From Sphingorhabdus profundilacus (GTDB lineage: Bacteria; Pseudomonadota; Alphaproteobacteria; Sphingomonadales; Sphingomonadaceae), in assembly GCF_009769755.1 (NCBI RefSeq), contig NZ_SDWJ01000001.1, positions 682,001-746,000 of the forward strand: a stretch of DNA of 64,000 nt, written 5' to 3'. The notes beneath the pieces were generated by a model that made no database searches, was not told the DNA's origin, and was given only the letters and a program-made list of their open reading frames with translations. Of the stretch, positions 17,498 to 26,132 are shown in pieces. Each line of letters begins with the position of its first letter. Positions within the stretch are counted from its first letter, which is position 1. The position numbers and the translations under genes are program-made.

Positions 17498-19507
17498 ATG
17501 AATGATAGCGGCCCAAAGGCAGGTTCGGCGCTCGCGTACCGCCCTGACATCGATGGACTTCGGGCCATTGCCGTGCTTGCGGTGCTGTTTTTTCATGCCG
17601 ACCTGGGTTTTGTGCCGGGCGGTTATGTCGGCGTTGACATATTCTTCGTGATTTCGGGGTTCCTGATTTCACGGTTGATCGTTGGCGAAATTGCCGATGA
17701 TAATTTTTCGCTGCTGCGCTTTTATGAACGGCGGATCAGGCGTCTTTTCCCTGCACTTTTTGCAATGTTGTTGGTGGCGCTTGTGGCGGGGGCCATCATT
17801 CTTTTACCTCAAGACTTTACCTATATGTCGCGCAATGCCTTTGGCGCGGCAGCCTTTGTTTCGAACATCGCCTATTGGACCCAGACCGGCTATTTTGAAG
17901 GCGATGCCAAGGTCCGAGTCCTGTTGCATACATGGTCTCTCGCGGTCGAGGAGCAGGTTTATATCATCTATCCGGTGATATTGATGCTGATATTGCGAAA
18001 ATGGCCGATACATATCAAAAGCATTTTACTGGCCATGGCGACGATATCATTTGCCGCCTGTGTCTGGATGACCCATTTGGATCAGTCGACCGCATTTTAC
18101 CTGATGCCATTTAGGATGTGGGAATTTTTGGTCGGTGCCTTGCTGGCGGTGGGTCTTTTCAAACAACCCGAGCATCGATTGACCGCGACAGTTGCGGGAC
18201 TTGCCGGCCTGACCATTTTGGCCGGCACATTTATCATTTTTGATGATTTGACCGTTTTTCCGGGCGCAGTGGCGCTGGTCCCATGTTTGGGAACCGCATT
18301 GCTGATCTGGGCAGGGAAGGATGTGGCAACCGGACGATTATTGTCCATTTCCGGATTACGCTTTGTCGGACAAATTTCCTATTCGGTTTATCTGTGGCAC
18401 TGGCCTTTGTTCGTTTTCGTCAATTATATGGTTATCGGACGACTGACGTTGCTCCAAAATGTCGGGCTTTCGGCGGCGGCGATCGCGATTGGCTATCTGT
18501 CGTGGAGATTTATCGAAATGCCGTTCCGGCGGCCCTATGACGAAACGCCGCAGCGGTCTGTGTTTGCATTGGGCGGTGCATCGATATTTCTTGTCACCTG
18601 CGTTTCGGCTGCCATCTATTTCAGCGGCGGGTTGCCGGACAGGTTCAAGGACCGGACCGTCAAGCTTGCGTCCTATGAAAAATCGATGAACCCGGAATCC
18701 GATATTTGCGAAAAGGTTGAACTGCAACTTGCGGTCAATTCGCGGTGCACGATTGGAAACCCTAAAAATGCCTCCGTGTTTCTGTGGGGCGACTCCCACG
18801 CTGGCGCTTTGTTCGGTGCGCTGGATCAAGTGGCAAAGGATAGCGGATCAGGAATTGTCTATGGCGCATCGCCGCAATGTCCACCGCTTTTAGGCGCAGG
18901 GACCAGCGTTGAATGTGTCGAAGGCAATCGCAAGCGGCTCGATTATGTTTTGAAGAATGATGAAATCCGCACCGTTATCTTGGCGGCGCGCTGGTCACTC
19001 TATCTCGAAGGGCGCTTTGTTTCGACGGGCGAAGCTGAAACCAATAATGGCGCGCCAAAGTTGATCGGCCCTGATGGAGAGCCTTATCCATTATTCAGCG
19101 ATGCAGCGCGGCACCATTTCAGGGACGGCATCCGAAATCTTGTGCAGATATTGATGGCCAATGGGAAGCATGTCGTGCTGGTCTATCCGATTCCTGAAAC
19201 CGGATATAATATTCCACAAACGCTCGCCTTGATGAGTACGAGAGGCGAAAATCCGGCTGATTTTACAGTGTCGAAAAATCTTTATGTGGAACGGCAATGG
19301 CGGGCGACCCGGATTTTGGGTGAGCTTGGCCACCACCGACTGCTGACCCGCGTTTACCCAGCCCGGGTATTTTGCCCGACATCACGTTGTCTGACCTTTG
19401 CACATGGCGCGCCGTTATATTTCGACAGCCACCATTTAAGTGTGCCGGGCGCGCTGATGCTGAAAGAGCCGATTGAGGAAGCGATTGGCAGAACGCCAAC
19501 CGCTTAA
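17498..19507 (+). CDS. Membrane acyltransferase with C-terminal SGNH domain (OafA-type)
   Basis: About 669 residues. The N-terminal half is an acyltransferase-3 membrane domain with about ten helices and the typical markers YRPDIDGLRAIAV, FFVISGFLI and WSLAVEEQVYIIYP. The C-terminal half is an SGNH hydrolase-like domain with block I WGDSHAGA and the DxxHLS block YFDSHHLSVPGA, which supply the catalytic Ser and Asp-His. Such proteins O-acetylate surface polysaccharides or lipopolysaccharide. The frame extends to 17420, but ATG 17498 puts the family start MNDSGPKAG right before YRPDIDGLRA. No polysaccharide cluster is adjacent, so the target is unknown. Confidence 0.88.
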   Translation: MNDSGPKAGSALAYRPDIDGLRAIAVLAVLFFHADLGFVPGGYVGVDIFFVISGFLISRLIVGEIADDNFSLLRFYERRIRRLFPALFAMLLVALVAGAIILLPQDFTYMSRNAFGAAAFVSNIAYWTQTGYFEGDAKVRVLLHTWSLAVEEQVYIIYPVILMLILRKWPIHIKSILLAMATISFAACVWMTHLDQSTAFYLMPFRMWEFLVGALLAVGLFKQPEHRLTATVAGLAGLTILAGTFIIFDDLTVFPGAVALVPCLGTALLIWAGKDVATGRLLSISGLRFVGQISYSVYLWHWPLFVFVNYMVIGRLTLLQNVGLSAAAIAIGYLSWRFIEMPFRRPYDETPQRSVFALGGASIFLVTCVSAAIYFSGGLPDRFKDRTVKLASYEKSMNPESDICEKVELQLAVNSRCTIGNPKNASVFLWGDSHAGALFGALDQVAKDSGSGIVYGASPQCPPLLGAGTSVECVEGNRKRLDYVLKNDEIRTVILAARWSLYLEGRFVSTGEAETNNGAPKLIGPDGEPYPLFSDAARHHFRDGIRNLVQILMANGKHVVLVYPIPETGYNIPQTLALMSTRGENPADFTVSKNLYVERQWRATRILGELGHHRLLTRVYPARVFCPTSRCLTFAHGAPLYFDSHHLSVPGALMLKEPIEEAIGRTPTA

Positions 19508-19515
19508 CCCGATTA

Positions 19516-21555
19516 TTACTGGTCTAAGAACGACCGCATCTTGCGGCTCCGGCTTGGGTGTTTCAGCTTACGCAGCGCTTTTGCCTCGATCTGCCGGATA
19601 CGTTCGCGGGTCACGCTGAACTGCTGGCCGACTTCTTCCAACGTGTGGTCGGTGTTCATGCCGATACCAAAGCGCATACGCAAAACACGTTCTTCACGCG
19701 GGGTGAGGGAGGCAAGGACGCGGGTCACCGTTTCCTTGAGGTTCGCCTGAATGGCGGCATCCACAGGGATGATCGCATTCTTATCCTCGATGAAGTCACC
19801 CAGATGGCTGTCTTCCTCATCCCCGATCGGGGTTTCAAGGCTGATCGGTTCCTTGGCGATTTTCATCACCTTACGGACCTTTTCCAGCGGCATGGAAAGG
19901 CGCTCGGCCATTTCCTCCGGTGTCGGCTCGCGGCCCTGTTCATGCAGGAACTGGCGGCTCGTGCGAACCAATTTGTTGATCGTTTCGATCATGTGCACCG
20001 GAATGCGGATGGTGCGCGCCTGATCGGCGATCGAGCGGGTAATGGCCTGCCGGATCCACCAGGTTGCGTAAGTGCTGAACTTGTAGCCGCGGCGATATTC
20101 GAACTTATCGACCGCCTTCATCAGGCCGATATTGCCTTCCTGAATGAGGTCGAGGAACTGAAGTCCGCGGTTGGTGTACTTTTTGGCGATGGAAATCACG
20201 AGGCGCAGATTGGCCTCGACCATTTCCTTCTTGGCGATACGCGCCTCGCGCTCGCCTTTTTGCACCATGTTCACGATGCGGCGGAATTCGTTCAGGCTCA
20301 TGCCTGTATTCGCGGCAATGTCGGCGATTTCGGCGCGGATACGTTCTACGCCATCGGCCTCGTTGGTTGCAAAGGCGGTCCATTTCTTGTCAATATTGGC
20401 AACGTCGGTCAGCCAGTTTTCGTCAAGCTCATGGCCCATATAGCTGTCGAGAAACGCCTTGCGCGGAACTTTATGCCGTTCGGCCAAGCGCAGCATCTGG
20501 CCGCCAAGGGCAGTCAAACGACGGTTGAACGAATATAACTGGTCGACCAGATATTCGATCTTGTTCGCGTGAAACTGGACCGATTCCACCTCGGCGGTCA
20601 ATTCTTCGCGCAATTTGTGATATTTATTTTCCGAGGCGGTGGAGAAATCTTCACCGGCATTCAGCGCGCGCATACGGTCGAGCTGGATGTTGGAGAATTT
20701 CTTGAACAGCGATGCGATCTTGGCAAAACGCTCCAAAGCCGCAGGCTTCAGCGCTTCTTCCATCTGCGCGAGGCTGAGGGTGTTGTCCTCTTCCTCTTCC
20801 TCCACAGGACGCGCGCGGCGCTCGGTCATATCGTCATCGTCGTCGTCGGCCGTTTCCGGCTCGTCTTCGACTTCTTCTTCTTCTTTATAGGATGGCCCAG
20901 CGGTCTTTTCGCTGATTTCGCCATCGCCTTCTTCCTCACCATCTTCGGTCAGGCTTTCGGGCGCAGGTTCCTTGGACAACATGGCGTCCAGATCGAGGAT
21001 TTCGCGCAACTGCATATTGCCGTCGTTCAGCGCATTGGACCAGTCGATAATGGCGTGGAAGGTGATCGGGCTTTCGCACAGGCCGAGGATCATGGTGTCG
21101 CGGCCGGATTCGATGCGCTTGGCAATCGCGATTTCGCCTTCGCGACTGAGCAGCTCAACCGCGCCCATTTCGCGCAGATACATACGCACAGGGTCATCGG
21201 TGCGTTCGCCCGTCCCGGTCTTCTTGGTCGTGTTGGTCAGCGAGCGGGGGTCGTTTTCGGAGATATTGTCGATGGTTTCGACTTCTTCCTCCTGATCATC
21301 CTCGCTGTCTTCGCCCGCTTCTTCATTTTCAACAATCTGCACACCCATGTCGTTGATTGCGGACATGACATCCTCAATCTGCTCCGAAGACATCTGGTCC
21401 TGCGGCAGGGCAGCGTTCAGTTCGTCATAGGTCAGGAAACCCCGGCGCTTCGCCTTGGCAAGCAGCTTTTTGACGGTCGCATCATTCAGGTCGATCAGTG
21501 GTGCATCACCATTTTCGGACATATCTTCTTCATTTTCATTTGCGCGACTTGCCAA
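19516..21555 (-). CDS. rpoD: Primary sigma factor RpoD (sigma-70)
   Basis: A protein of 679 residues. Region 1.1 is at the N-terminus ([32 protein letters not shown]), followed by a long acidic non-conserved region (runs of E and D, residues about 90-260), region 2 ([29 protein letters not shown]), region 3 and region 4 with the -35 helix-turn-helix ending [19 protein letters not shown] 21555 (GGGGAA upstream) gives [14 protein letters not shown] 21522 is a possible shorter start. It follows dnaG with 18 bases between, in the order yqeY-dnaG-rpoD seen in many proteobacteria. Confidence 0.95.
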   Translation of the reverse strand: MASRANENEEDMSENGDAPLIDLNDATVKKLLAKAKRRGFLTYDELNAALPQDQMSSEQIEDVMSAINDMGVQIVENEEAGEDSEDDQEEEVETIDNISENDPRSLTNTTKKTGTGERTDDPVRMYLREMGAVELLSREGEIAIAKRIESGRDTMILGLCESPITFHAIIDWSNALNDGNMQLREILDLDAMLSKEPAPESLTEDGEEEGDGEISEKTAGPSYKEEEEVEDEPETADDDDDDMTERRARPVEEEEEDNTLSLAQMEEALKPAALERFAKIASLFKKFSNIQLDRMRALNAGEDFSTASENKYHKLREELTAEVESVQFHANKIEYLVDQLYSFNRRLTALGGQMLRLAERHKVPRKAFLDSYMGHELDENWLTDVANIDKKWTAFATNEADGVERIRAEIADIAANTGMSLNEFRRIVNMVQKGEREARIAKKEMVEANLRLVISIAKKYTNRGLQFLDLIQEGNIGLMKAVDKFEYRRGYKFSTYATWWIRQAITRSIADQARTIRIPVHMIETINKLVRTSRQFLHEQGREPTPEEMAERLSMPLEKVRKVMKIAKEPISLETPIGDEEDSHLGDFIEDKNAIIPVDAAIQANLKETVTRVLASLTPREERVLRMRFGIGMNTDHTLEEVGQQFSVTRERIRQIEAKALRKLKHPSRSRKMRSFLDQ

Positions 21556-21573
21556 AATAATTCCCCGTAAATT

Positions 21574-23439
21574 CTATAAACCATCCGCATCGCGCCGAAA
21601 AAATGCGATAATGCGGTCGTCAAATGCCTTTTTCTCGGCGCGCAATCGTTGCTGTTCTGCAAAAGTCTCGTCGGTCATCTCTGAACTTGCCCGCAATGTG
21701 GCACGTTCCAGAGCTTCTTCCAGCGCGGGACGCTGCTTCATCAGCCTGATTGCTTCACCCAATTCCTTTGAAGCGTTGGACAACCCGCCGCTTTCCACCC
21801 CGACTTCTCCACGGTTAAAGGCAAAGACTTTGCCGTTGCTGTGGAGCAGCGATATGGCGACATTATACAACTTCTCGTCCAATATGGTAATTAACCCGTC
21901 TGTATCAAGCGATTCTTTGGCAAAACTTGCATCAAGCATCGCGCCCAGCAATTTTGCGTGATTCGGGTCGGCGGGAATGAAGTCGCTCAATGCCTCATGA
22001 TGACTTTCGATCAGGGCCGGGTTTCGTAAAAGAGCGCCCAACACGCCTTGCACCAGAAAGTCGGAATTTTTCGCGTTAAAGCTTTTGGTTTCAGCGCCCG
22101 GTGGCAGGATTTGCGGTTTACGCCAGTCTTTCCCACCACCCTTGCGCGGGGTGGCACCTGGTTGAAATGCTGGACGAGGTTTGGCGGCGAATAGAGTATC
22201 GAACCGTTCGCGAAAGGCATCGGCATAGTGACGGCGGATTTCACCATCGGCGATATTCGCCATATGCCCGCCCAACCGTTGTTTCAGGCCGGCGCGGTCT
22301 TCGGGGGTATCGAGCGGCCCGGCGGCCACTTCGTTCCGCCAGAGACGCTCGACCAGCGGTTCTGATGCATCCAGAAGTTCGGCGAGCGCCTTCGGCCCTG
22401 ATTTCTTGACCAGATCATCGGGGTCTTGCCCCTGCGGCATGGTCACAAATTGCAGGCTGTGGCCGGGTTTCAGCAAGGGCAGCGCCCGCAAGGCGGCGCG
22501 CATGGCGGCTTTCTGTCCGGCGCTGTCGCCATCGAAGCAGAGCAGGGGCTTTTCGGTCATGCGCCACAGCATCTGGATCTGTTGCTCCGTCAAAGCGGTT
22601 CCCAGCGGTGCGACAGCGTCGGCAAACCCCGCCTGTGCGATGGCGATGACGTCCATATAGCCTTCGACCACTATCACCCGGCCTGTTTTACGCGAGGCGG
22701 GGGAGCATTTGTCGAGATTGTAAAGCGTGCGCCCCTTGTCGAACAACGGCGTATCGGGGGAGTTCAGATATTTGGGCTCGCCATCCCCCAATATGCGCCC
22801 GCCAAAGGCAATGACGCGCCCGCGCGGGTCGCGGATCGGGATCATCAGACGGCCACGGAACCGGTCATAGGGTTCCTTGTCGTCCACCGCGATCAGCAGG
22901 CCCGCCTCGACCAGCATGGGGTTTCCGAATTTCTGCAAGGCGGATTTGAGCGCAGTGCGGTTGTCTGGGGCCAATCCGAAACCGAATTCCTGGATAGTCT
23001 TCGCCGAAAAACCACGTTTCTGCAGATAGGCCCGCGCGCCCGCGCCGTCGACGCCTTGCAGCTGCTGCACAAACCAGTCCTGCGCCGCCGTCATGACATC
23101 ATATAAATTATTTGCTTTTTCAGCACGTTGCGCGGCCTTCGGATCCGCCGCAGGCACCTCCATGCCTGCTTCGGCCGCGAGCTCCTTGATCGCGTCCATA
23201 AACGACAGCCCGCGCTGGTCCGTCATCCACCTTATGGCATCGCCATGCGCGGAGCAGCCGAAACAATGGTAGAAGCCCTTTTCATCGTTGATCGTGAAAC
23301 TGGGCGTCTTTTCATTATGGAAAGGACAACAGGCCTTATGCTCCCGCCCCGCCTTGGTAACCTTTACGGTACGGCCGATCAACGCGGAAAGCGTGATCCG
23401 CGAACGGAGTTCGTCTAGCCATTGCGGGGTTAGGGACAC
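21574..23439 (-). CDS. dnaG: DNA primase DnaG
   Basis: A protein of 621 residues that makes RNA primers at the replication fork. The CHC2 zinc finger is C38-x2-H41 ... C59-x2-C62. The TOPRIM core has VVEGYMDVIA and DGDSAGQKAA. The C-terminal region corresponds to the helicase-interacting domain. GTG 23439 is the start; the upstream yqeY gene ends two bases before it. The same operon continues into rpoD. Confidence 0.95.
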   Translation of the reverse strand: MSLTPQWLDELRSRITLSALIGRTVKVTKAGREHKACCPFHNEKTPSFTINDEKGFYHCFGCSAHGDAIRWMTDQRGLSFMDAIKELAAEAGMEVPAADPKAAQRAEKANNLYDVMTAAQDWFVQQLQGVDGAGARAYLQKRGFSAKTIQEFGFGLAPDNRTALKSALQKFGNPMLVEAGLLIAVDDKEPYDRFRGRLMIPIRDPRGRVIAFGGRILGDGEPKYLNSPDTPLFDKGRTLYNLDKCSPASRKTGRVIVVEGYMDVIAIAQAGFADAVAPLGTALTEQQIQMLWRMTEKPLLCFDGDSAGQKAAMRAALRALPLLKPGHSLQFVTMPQGQDPDDLVKKSGPKALAELLDASEPLVERLWRNEVAAGPLDTPEDRAGLKQRLGGHMANIADGEIRRHYADAFRERFDTLFAAKPRPAFQPGATPRKGGGKDWRKPQILPPGAETKSFNAKNSDFLVQGVLGALLRNPALIESHHEALSDFIPADPNHAKLLGAMLDASFAKESLDTDGLITILDEKLYNVAISLLHSNGKVFAFNRGEVGVESGGLSNASKELGEAIRLMKQRPALEEALERATLRASSEMTDETFAEQQRLRAEKKAFDDRIIAFFRRDADGL

Positions 23440-23440
23440 T

Positions 23441-23893
23441 TCAGGCCAAAGCCGCTTTCACCAACCCGCTGGCCTTGCTCATATCAAGCTGTGGGCCGTG
23501 GCGTTCTTTTAGGGTTGCCATCACGCGGCCCATATCCTTGACGGTGGAGGCGCCGAGTTCGGCCTTGATGCCTTCGATGGCGGCGCTGGTTTCGGCCTCG
23601 GACATTTGCGCGGGTAGGAATTCTTCGATGATGGCAAGTTCCGCCGCTTCTACAGCGGCCAACTCCGTGCGGCCGCCCTGTTCGTACAACGCAATGGATT
23701 CGCGGCGTTGCTTGATCATCTTCTGCATGACTTCGACGACCATCGCGTCATCATCCGGCAATACCGACGCGGTTCGCAATTCGATGTCGCGGTCCTTGAT
23801 CTTGGCAAGGATAAGGCGAACGGCGGCGAGGCGGTCTTTTTCGCCTGCTTTCATGGCGGTAATCTGGGCGGCTTTTATGGTGTCACGAATCAT
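23441..23893 (-). CDS. yqeY: GatB/YqeY domain protein
   Basis: A protein of 150 residues that matches the YqeY family, which shares a domain with the GatB tail that contacts tRNA. Seen here: an N-terminal helix MIRDTIKAAQITAMKAGEK, KIKDRDIEL, a central MIKQRRESIALYEQGGR and a C-terminal VMATLKERHGPQLDMSKASGLVKAAL. Its role is not well defined. It is the first gene before dnaG and rpoD, separated by only one base from dnaG, so the three are one operon. ATG 23893. Confidence 0.88.
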   Translation of the reverse strand: MIRDTIKAAQITAMKAGEKDRLAAVRLILAKIKDRDIELRTASVLPDDDAMVVEVMQKMIKQRRESIALYEQGGRTELAAVEAAELAIIEEFLPAQMSEAETSAAIEGIKAELGASTVKDMGRVMATLKERHGPQLDMSKASGLVKAALA

Positions 23894-23944
23894 GATTTTC
23901 TCTCAATGAAGGTAATCGATAACGATAGCCAATCATCCACACAC

Positions 23945-24034
23945 CGTCACCCTGAACTTGTTTCAAGGTCTATTGTGCGGCAAAGGGCAGAGATTGATCG
24001 AATAAATGGACCCTGAAACGAGTTCAGGGTGACG
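23945..24034. repeat. REP-like palindrome, third copy
   Basis: Left arm 23945-23970 begins CGTCACCCTGAACTTGTTTC and right arm 24009-24034 is its inverted copy (24 of 26 positions match), separated by 38 bases. The arm is the same sequence as the palindromes at 628-653 and 748-773. It fills much of the 272-base gap between yqeY and carA, so any carA promoter must lie near or downstream of it. Confidence 0.85.
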
Positions 24035-24165
24035 ATCAAGCCCGTAGCTTGGGAATTACTATTCCACAACTTTCTCGTTTTCCGCATTGACGCTTCGGCC
24101 CGCCATGTCTAGGCGCGGTGCCTTAGCGACATTGCTGCAATTTTCTGACCGGAGCGACCCCAATC

Positions 24166-25416
24166 ATGGCCGACCCCACCTCTACGCGCGCGCCCACCGG
24201 AGCGACAGGCGTATTGGTATTGGCGTCTGGCGAGGTCGTCTGGGGCAGGGGCTTTGGTGCCGAAGGACATGCGGTGGGCGAAGTCTGCTTCAACACCGCG
24301 ATGACCGGCTATCAAGAGGTCATGACCGACCCATCCTATGCCGGGCAAATCATCAACTTCACCTTTCCCCATATCGGCAATGTCGGCACTAACCCTGAGG
24401 ATGTGGAGGCGCTGAACCCCCATGCACTGGGCGCGATCGTGCGTCAGGATGTGACCGACCCGTCAAATTTCCGTAGCACGCAGCATTTCGATAGCTGGAT
24501 GACGGCCAATGGCCGCATCGGCATTTCCGGCGTCGATACCCGCGCGCTGACCCGCCTGATCCGCATCAATGGCGCGCCCAATGCGGTAATCGCGCATTCG
24601 GCGAATGGTAAATTTGATGTGCCAACTTTGCTCGCAAAGGCAAAGGCTTGGGCCGGGTTGGAAGGCATGGATCTCGCCAAGGATGTGACGACGTTGCAGA
24701 CCTATGGCTGGGACAAGGGTTTGTGGAAATTGGGTGAGGGTTTTGTTGTGCCGACTGGTGTCTCGACTACGCTCGACACGAACGGGAATAAATCACCGGC
24801 CTCTCTTTCACCGTTCGTATCGAGCGACGTCGAGATACCCCAAAAGCCAAAACCACGCGTCGTCGCCATCGATTATGGCATCAAGCACAATATCCTCCGC
24901 AATCTGGTCGATGTCGGTTGTGACGTCACCGTCGTTTCCGCCACCGCGAGTTTCGAGGACATCATTGCCCACGCGCCCGATGGCCTGTTCCTCTCCAACG
25001 GCCCCGGCGACCCCGCTGCGACGGGGGTATATGCCGTGCCGGTCATCCAGCAATGGCTGGAAACGAAAAAGCCGCTGTTCGGCATTTGCCTCGGCCACCA
25101 GATGCTCGCCCTCGCAGTCGGCGCGACGACGGAGAAGATGCATCAAGGCCACCGCGGCGCAAACCACCCGGTCAAGCGCCTGTCCGATGGCGCGGTCGAG
25201 ATTACGAGCATGAACCATGGCTTTGCGGTCGATGCGGAAACGCTCCCCGCCAATGCCAAAGCGACGCATACCAGCCTGTTTGACGGGTCAAATTGTGGCT
25301 TTGAACTGGTCGACCAGCCAGCCTTCAGCGTCCAATATCACCCCGAGGCCTCTCCGGGGCCGCAGGACAGCCATTATCTCTTCGAGAAATTTGCGGGGAT
25401 GATGAAGACGAAATGA
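24166..25416 (+). CDS. carA: Carbamoyl-phosphate synthase, small subunit (glutaminase), with palindrome-derived linker
   Basis: CarA hydrolyses glutamine and passes ammonia to CarB. The N-terminal structural domain is followed by the class I glutaminase domain: GLFLSNGPGDP, the nucleophile in FGICLGHQML, HRGANHPV and the catalytic HPE in VQYHPEASPGP. The 416-residue length exceeds the common 380-390. The excess sits at residues about 198-225, where a palindromic element (24758-24838) has been translated as a Ser/Thr-rich linker between the two domains. The gene overlaps gene X (25413) by four bases. Activity is probably kept as the linker lies outside both catalytic domains, but this is an inference. 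Confidence 0.95.
   Translation: MADPTSTRAPTGATGVLVLASGEVVWGRGFGAEGHAVGEVCFNTAMTGYQEVMTDPSYAGQIINFTFPHIGNVGTNPEDVEALNPHALGAIVRQDVTDPSNFRSTQHFDSWMTANGRIGISGVDTRALTRLIRINGAPNAVIAHSANGKFDVPTLLAKAKAWAGLEGMDLAKDVTTLQTYGWDKGLWKLGEGFVVPTGVSTTLDTNGNKSPASLSPFVSSDVEIPQKPKPRVVAIDYGIKHNILRNLVDVGCDVTVVSATASFEDIIAHAPDGLFLSNGPGDPAATGVYAVPVIQQWLETKKPLFGICLGHQMLALAVGATTEKMHQGHRGANHPVKRLSDGAVEITSMNHGFAVDAETLPANAKATHTSLFDGSNCGFELVDQPAFSVQYHPEASPGPQDSHYLFEKFAGMMKTK
24758..24838. repeat. Palindromic element inside the carA reading frame
   Basis: Left arm 24758-24785 starts GTGTCTCGACTACGCTCGAC and right arm 24811-24838 starts CCGTTCGTATCGAGCGACGT; they are inverted copies with 24 of 28 positions matching and a 25-base spacer. 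The 81-base element is a multiple of three and contains no stop codon in the carA frame. It looks like a second class of sphingomonad palindromic repeat, unlike the GTCACCCTGAA type; I found no other copy in this window. Confidence 0.75.
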
Positions 25417-26132
25417 CTATGATGCTGACAGACTACGTGGAGGCAGCTTTCATTAGTGAAGCTGTAAAACAAACAAAGTATTTGGAGCAAACATTCGTCG
25501 ATAAAGCTTCGATACTAGCCAACATACGTTGGCTCGTAGGAATAGACATATCAACCGATGTGTTAGAACACGTCCTAGCGCGCGCACTAGAAGGTGGTGC
25601 CGCTGAACTCATCCACGACGAAATGGCGGGCGAATTTTACAGATTCACATACCCGAAATTGTCTCAGCTAAACCAATTGGGCTCAGAAAACACTAATTCA
25701 CTAATTTACAAATATAACGTTATTGGCAGAAAGTTTTTAGAAAATGCGGCGTCGAAGTTCGGTGAAAGCGAAATTAATCTTGGGCGGCCTATCCTTGAAC
25801 AACCTTCGGTTCAAATTCCCGCGTCTGACCGAATTGTAAGGTTAGATGATAACTCAGACCTTCGCGATGAAATTATCGGGAAGATAGATGAAATTGCGAA
25901 CGTTATCCGCGGACATAATGACGACGACGGAAAACTGACAGAAAGAGAACGGATTTTAGCCGAATTGCGCGCGAGCGAAGAGCTTCTAAAAGGTCCTTCA
26001 GTCCGTGTGGTTGCGTTGAGCGCCGTGTTGGGAACAGCCCTTGCATGGCTAGCTAAAGAATTTGCTGGAGGAATTATCGGGCAGCTTGCTGTTATCTTGA
26101 TTGAACTACTTGGCCCGCTACTAGGATTATAA
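25413..26132 (+). CDS. Unidentified protein encoded between carA and carB (gene X)
   Basis: Up to 239 residues, no recognised family. N-terminal part: helical, [20 protein letters not shown], then ...[20 protein letters not shown]. Middle: an acidic and polar linker (residues about 120-190, with [21 protein letters not shown]). C-terminal 40 residues: two hydrophobic segments ([18 protein letters not shown] and [18 protein letters not shown]) that could form a membrane hairpin. The start ATG 25413 overlaps the carA stop by four bases (ATGA); ATG 25419 and 25422 are alternatives. Its TAA overlaps the first base of carB's ATG. Base composition looks clearly more AT-rich than in carA and carB, a sign of acquisition. 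Function unknown. Confidence 0.7.
   Translation: MTMMLTDYVEAAFISEAVKQTKYLEQTFVDKASILANIRWLVGIDISTDVLEHVLARALEGGAAELIHDEMAGEFYRFTYPKLSQLNQLGSENTNSLIYKYNVIGRKFLENAASKFGESEINLGRPILEQPSVQIPASDRIVRLDDNSDLRDEIIGKIDEIANVIRGHNDDDGKLTERERILAELRASEELLKGPSVRVVALSAVLGTALAWLAKEFAGGIIGQLAVILIELLGPLLGL

Noticed and set aside
20569-21570. Long plus-strand frame opposite rpoD
   Set aside because: It mirrors the acidic and coiled regions of rpoD, with Phe-rich runs typical of an antisense shadow.
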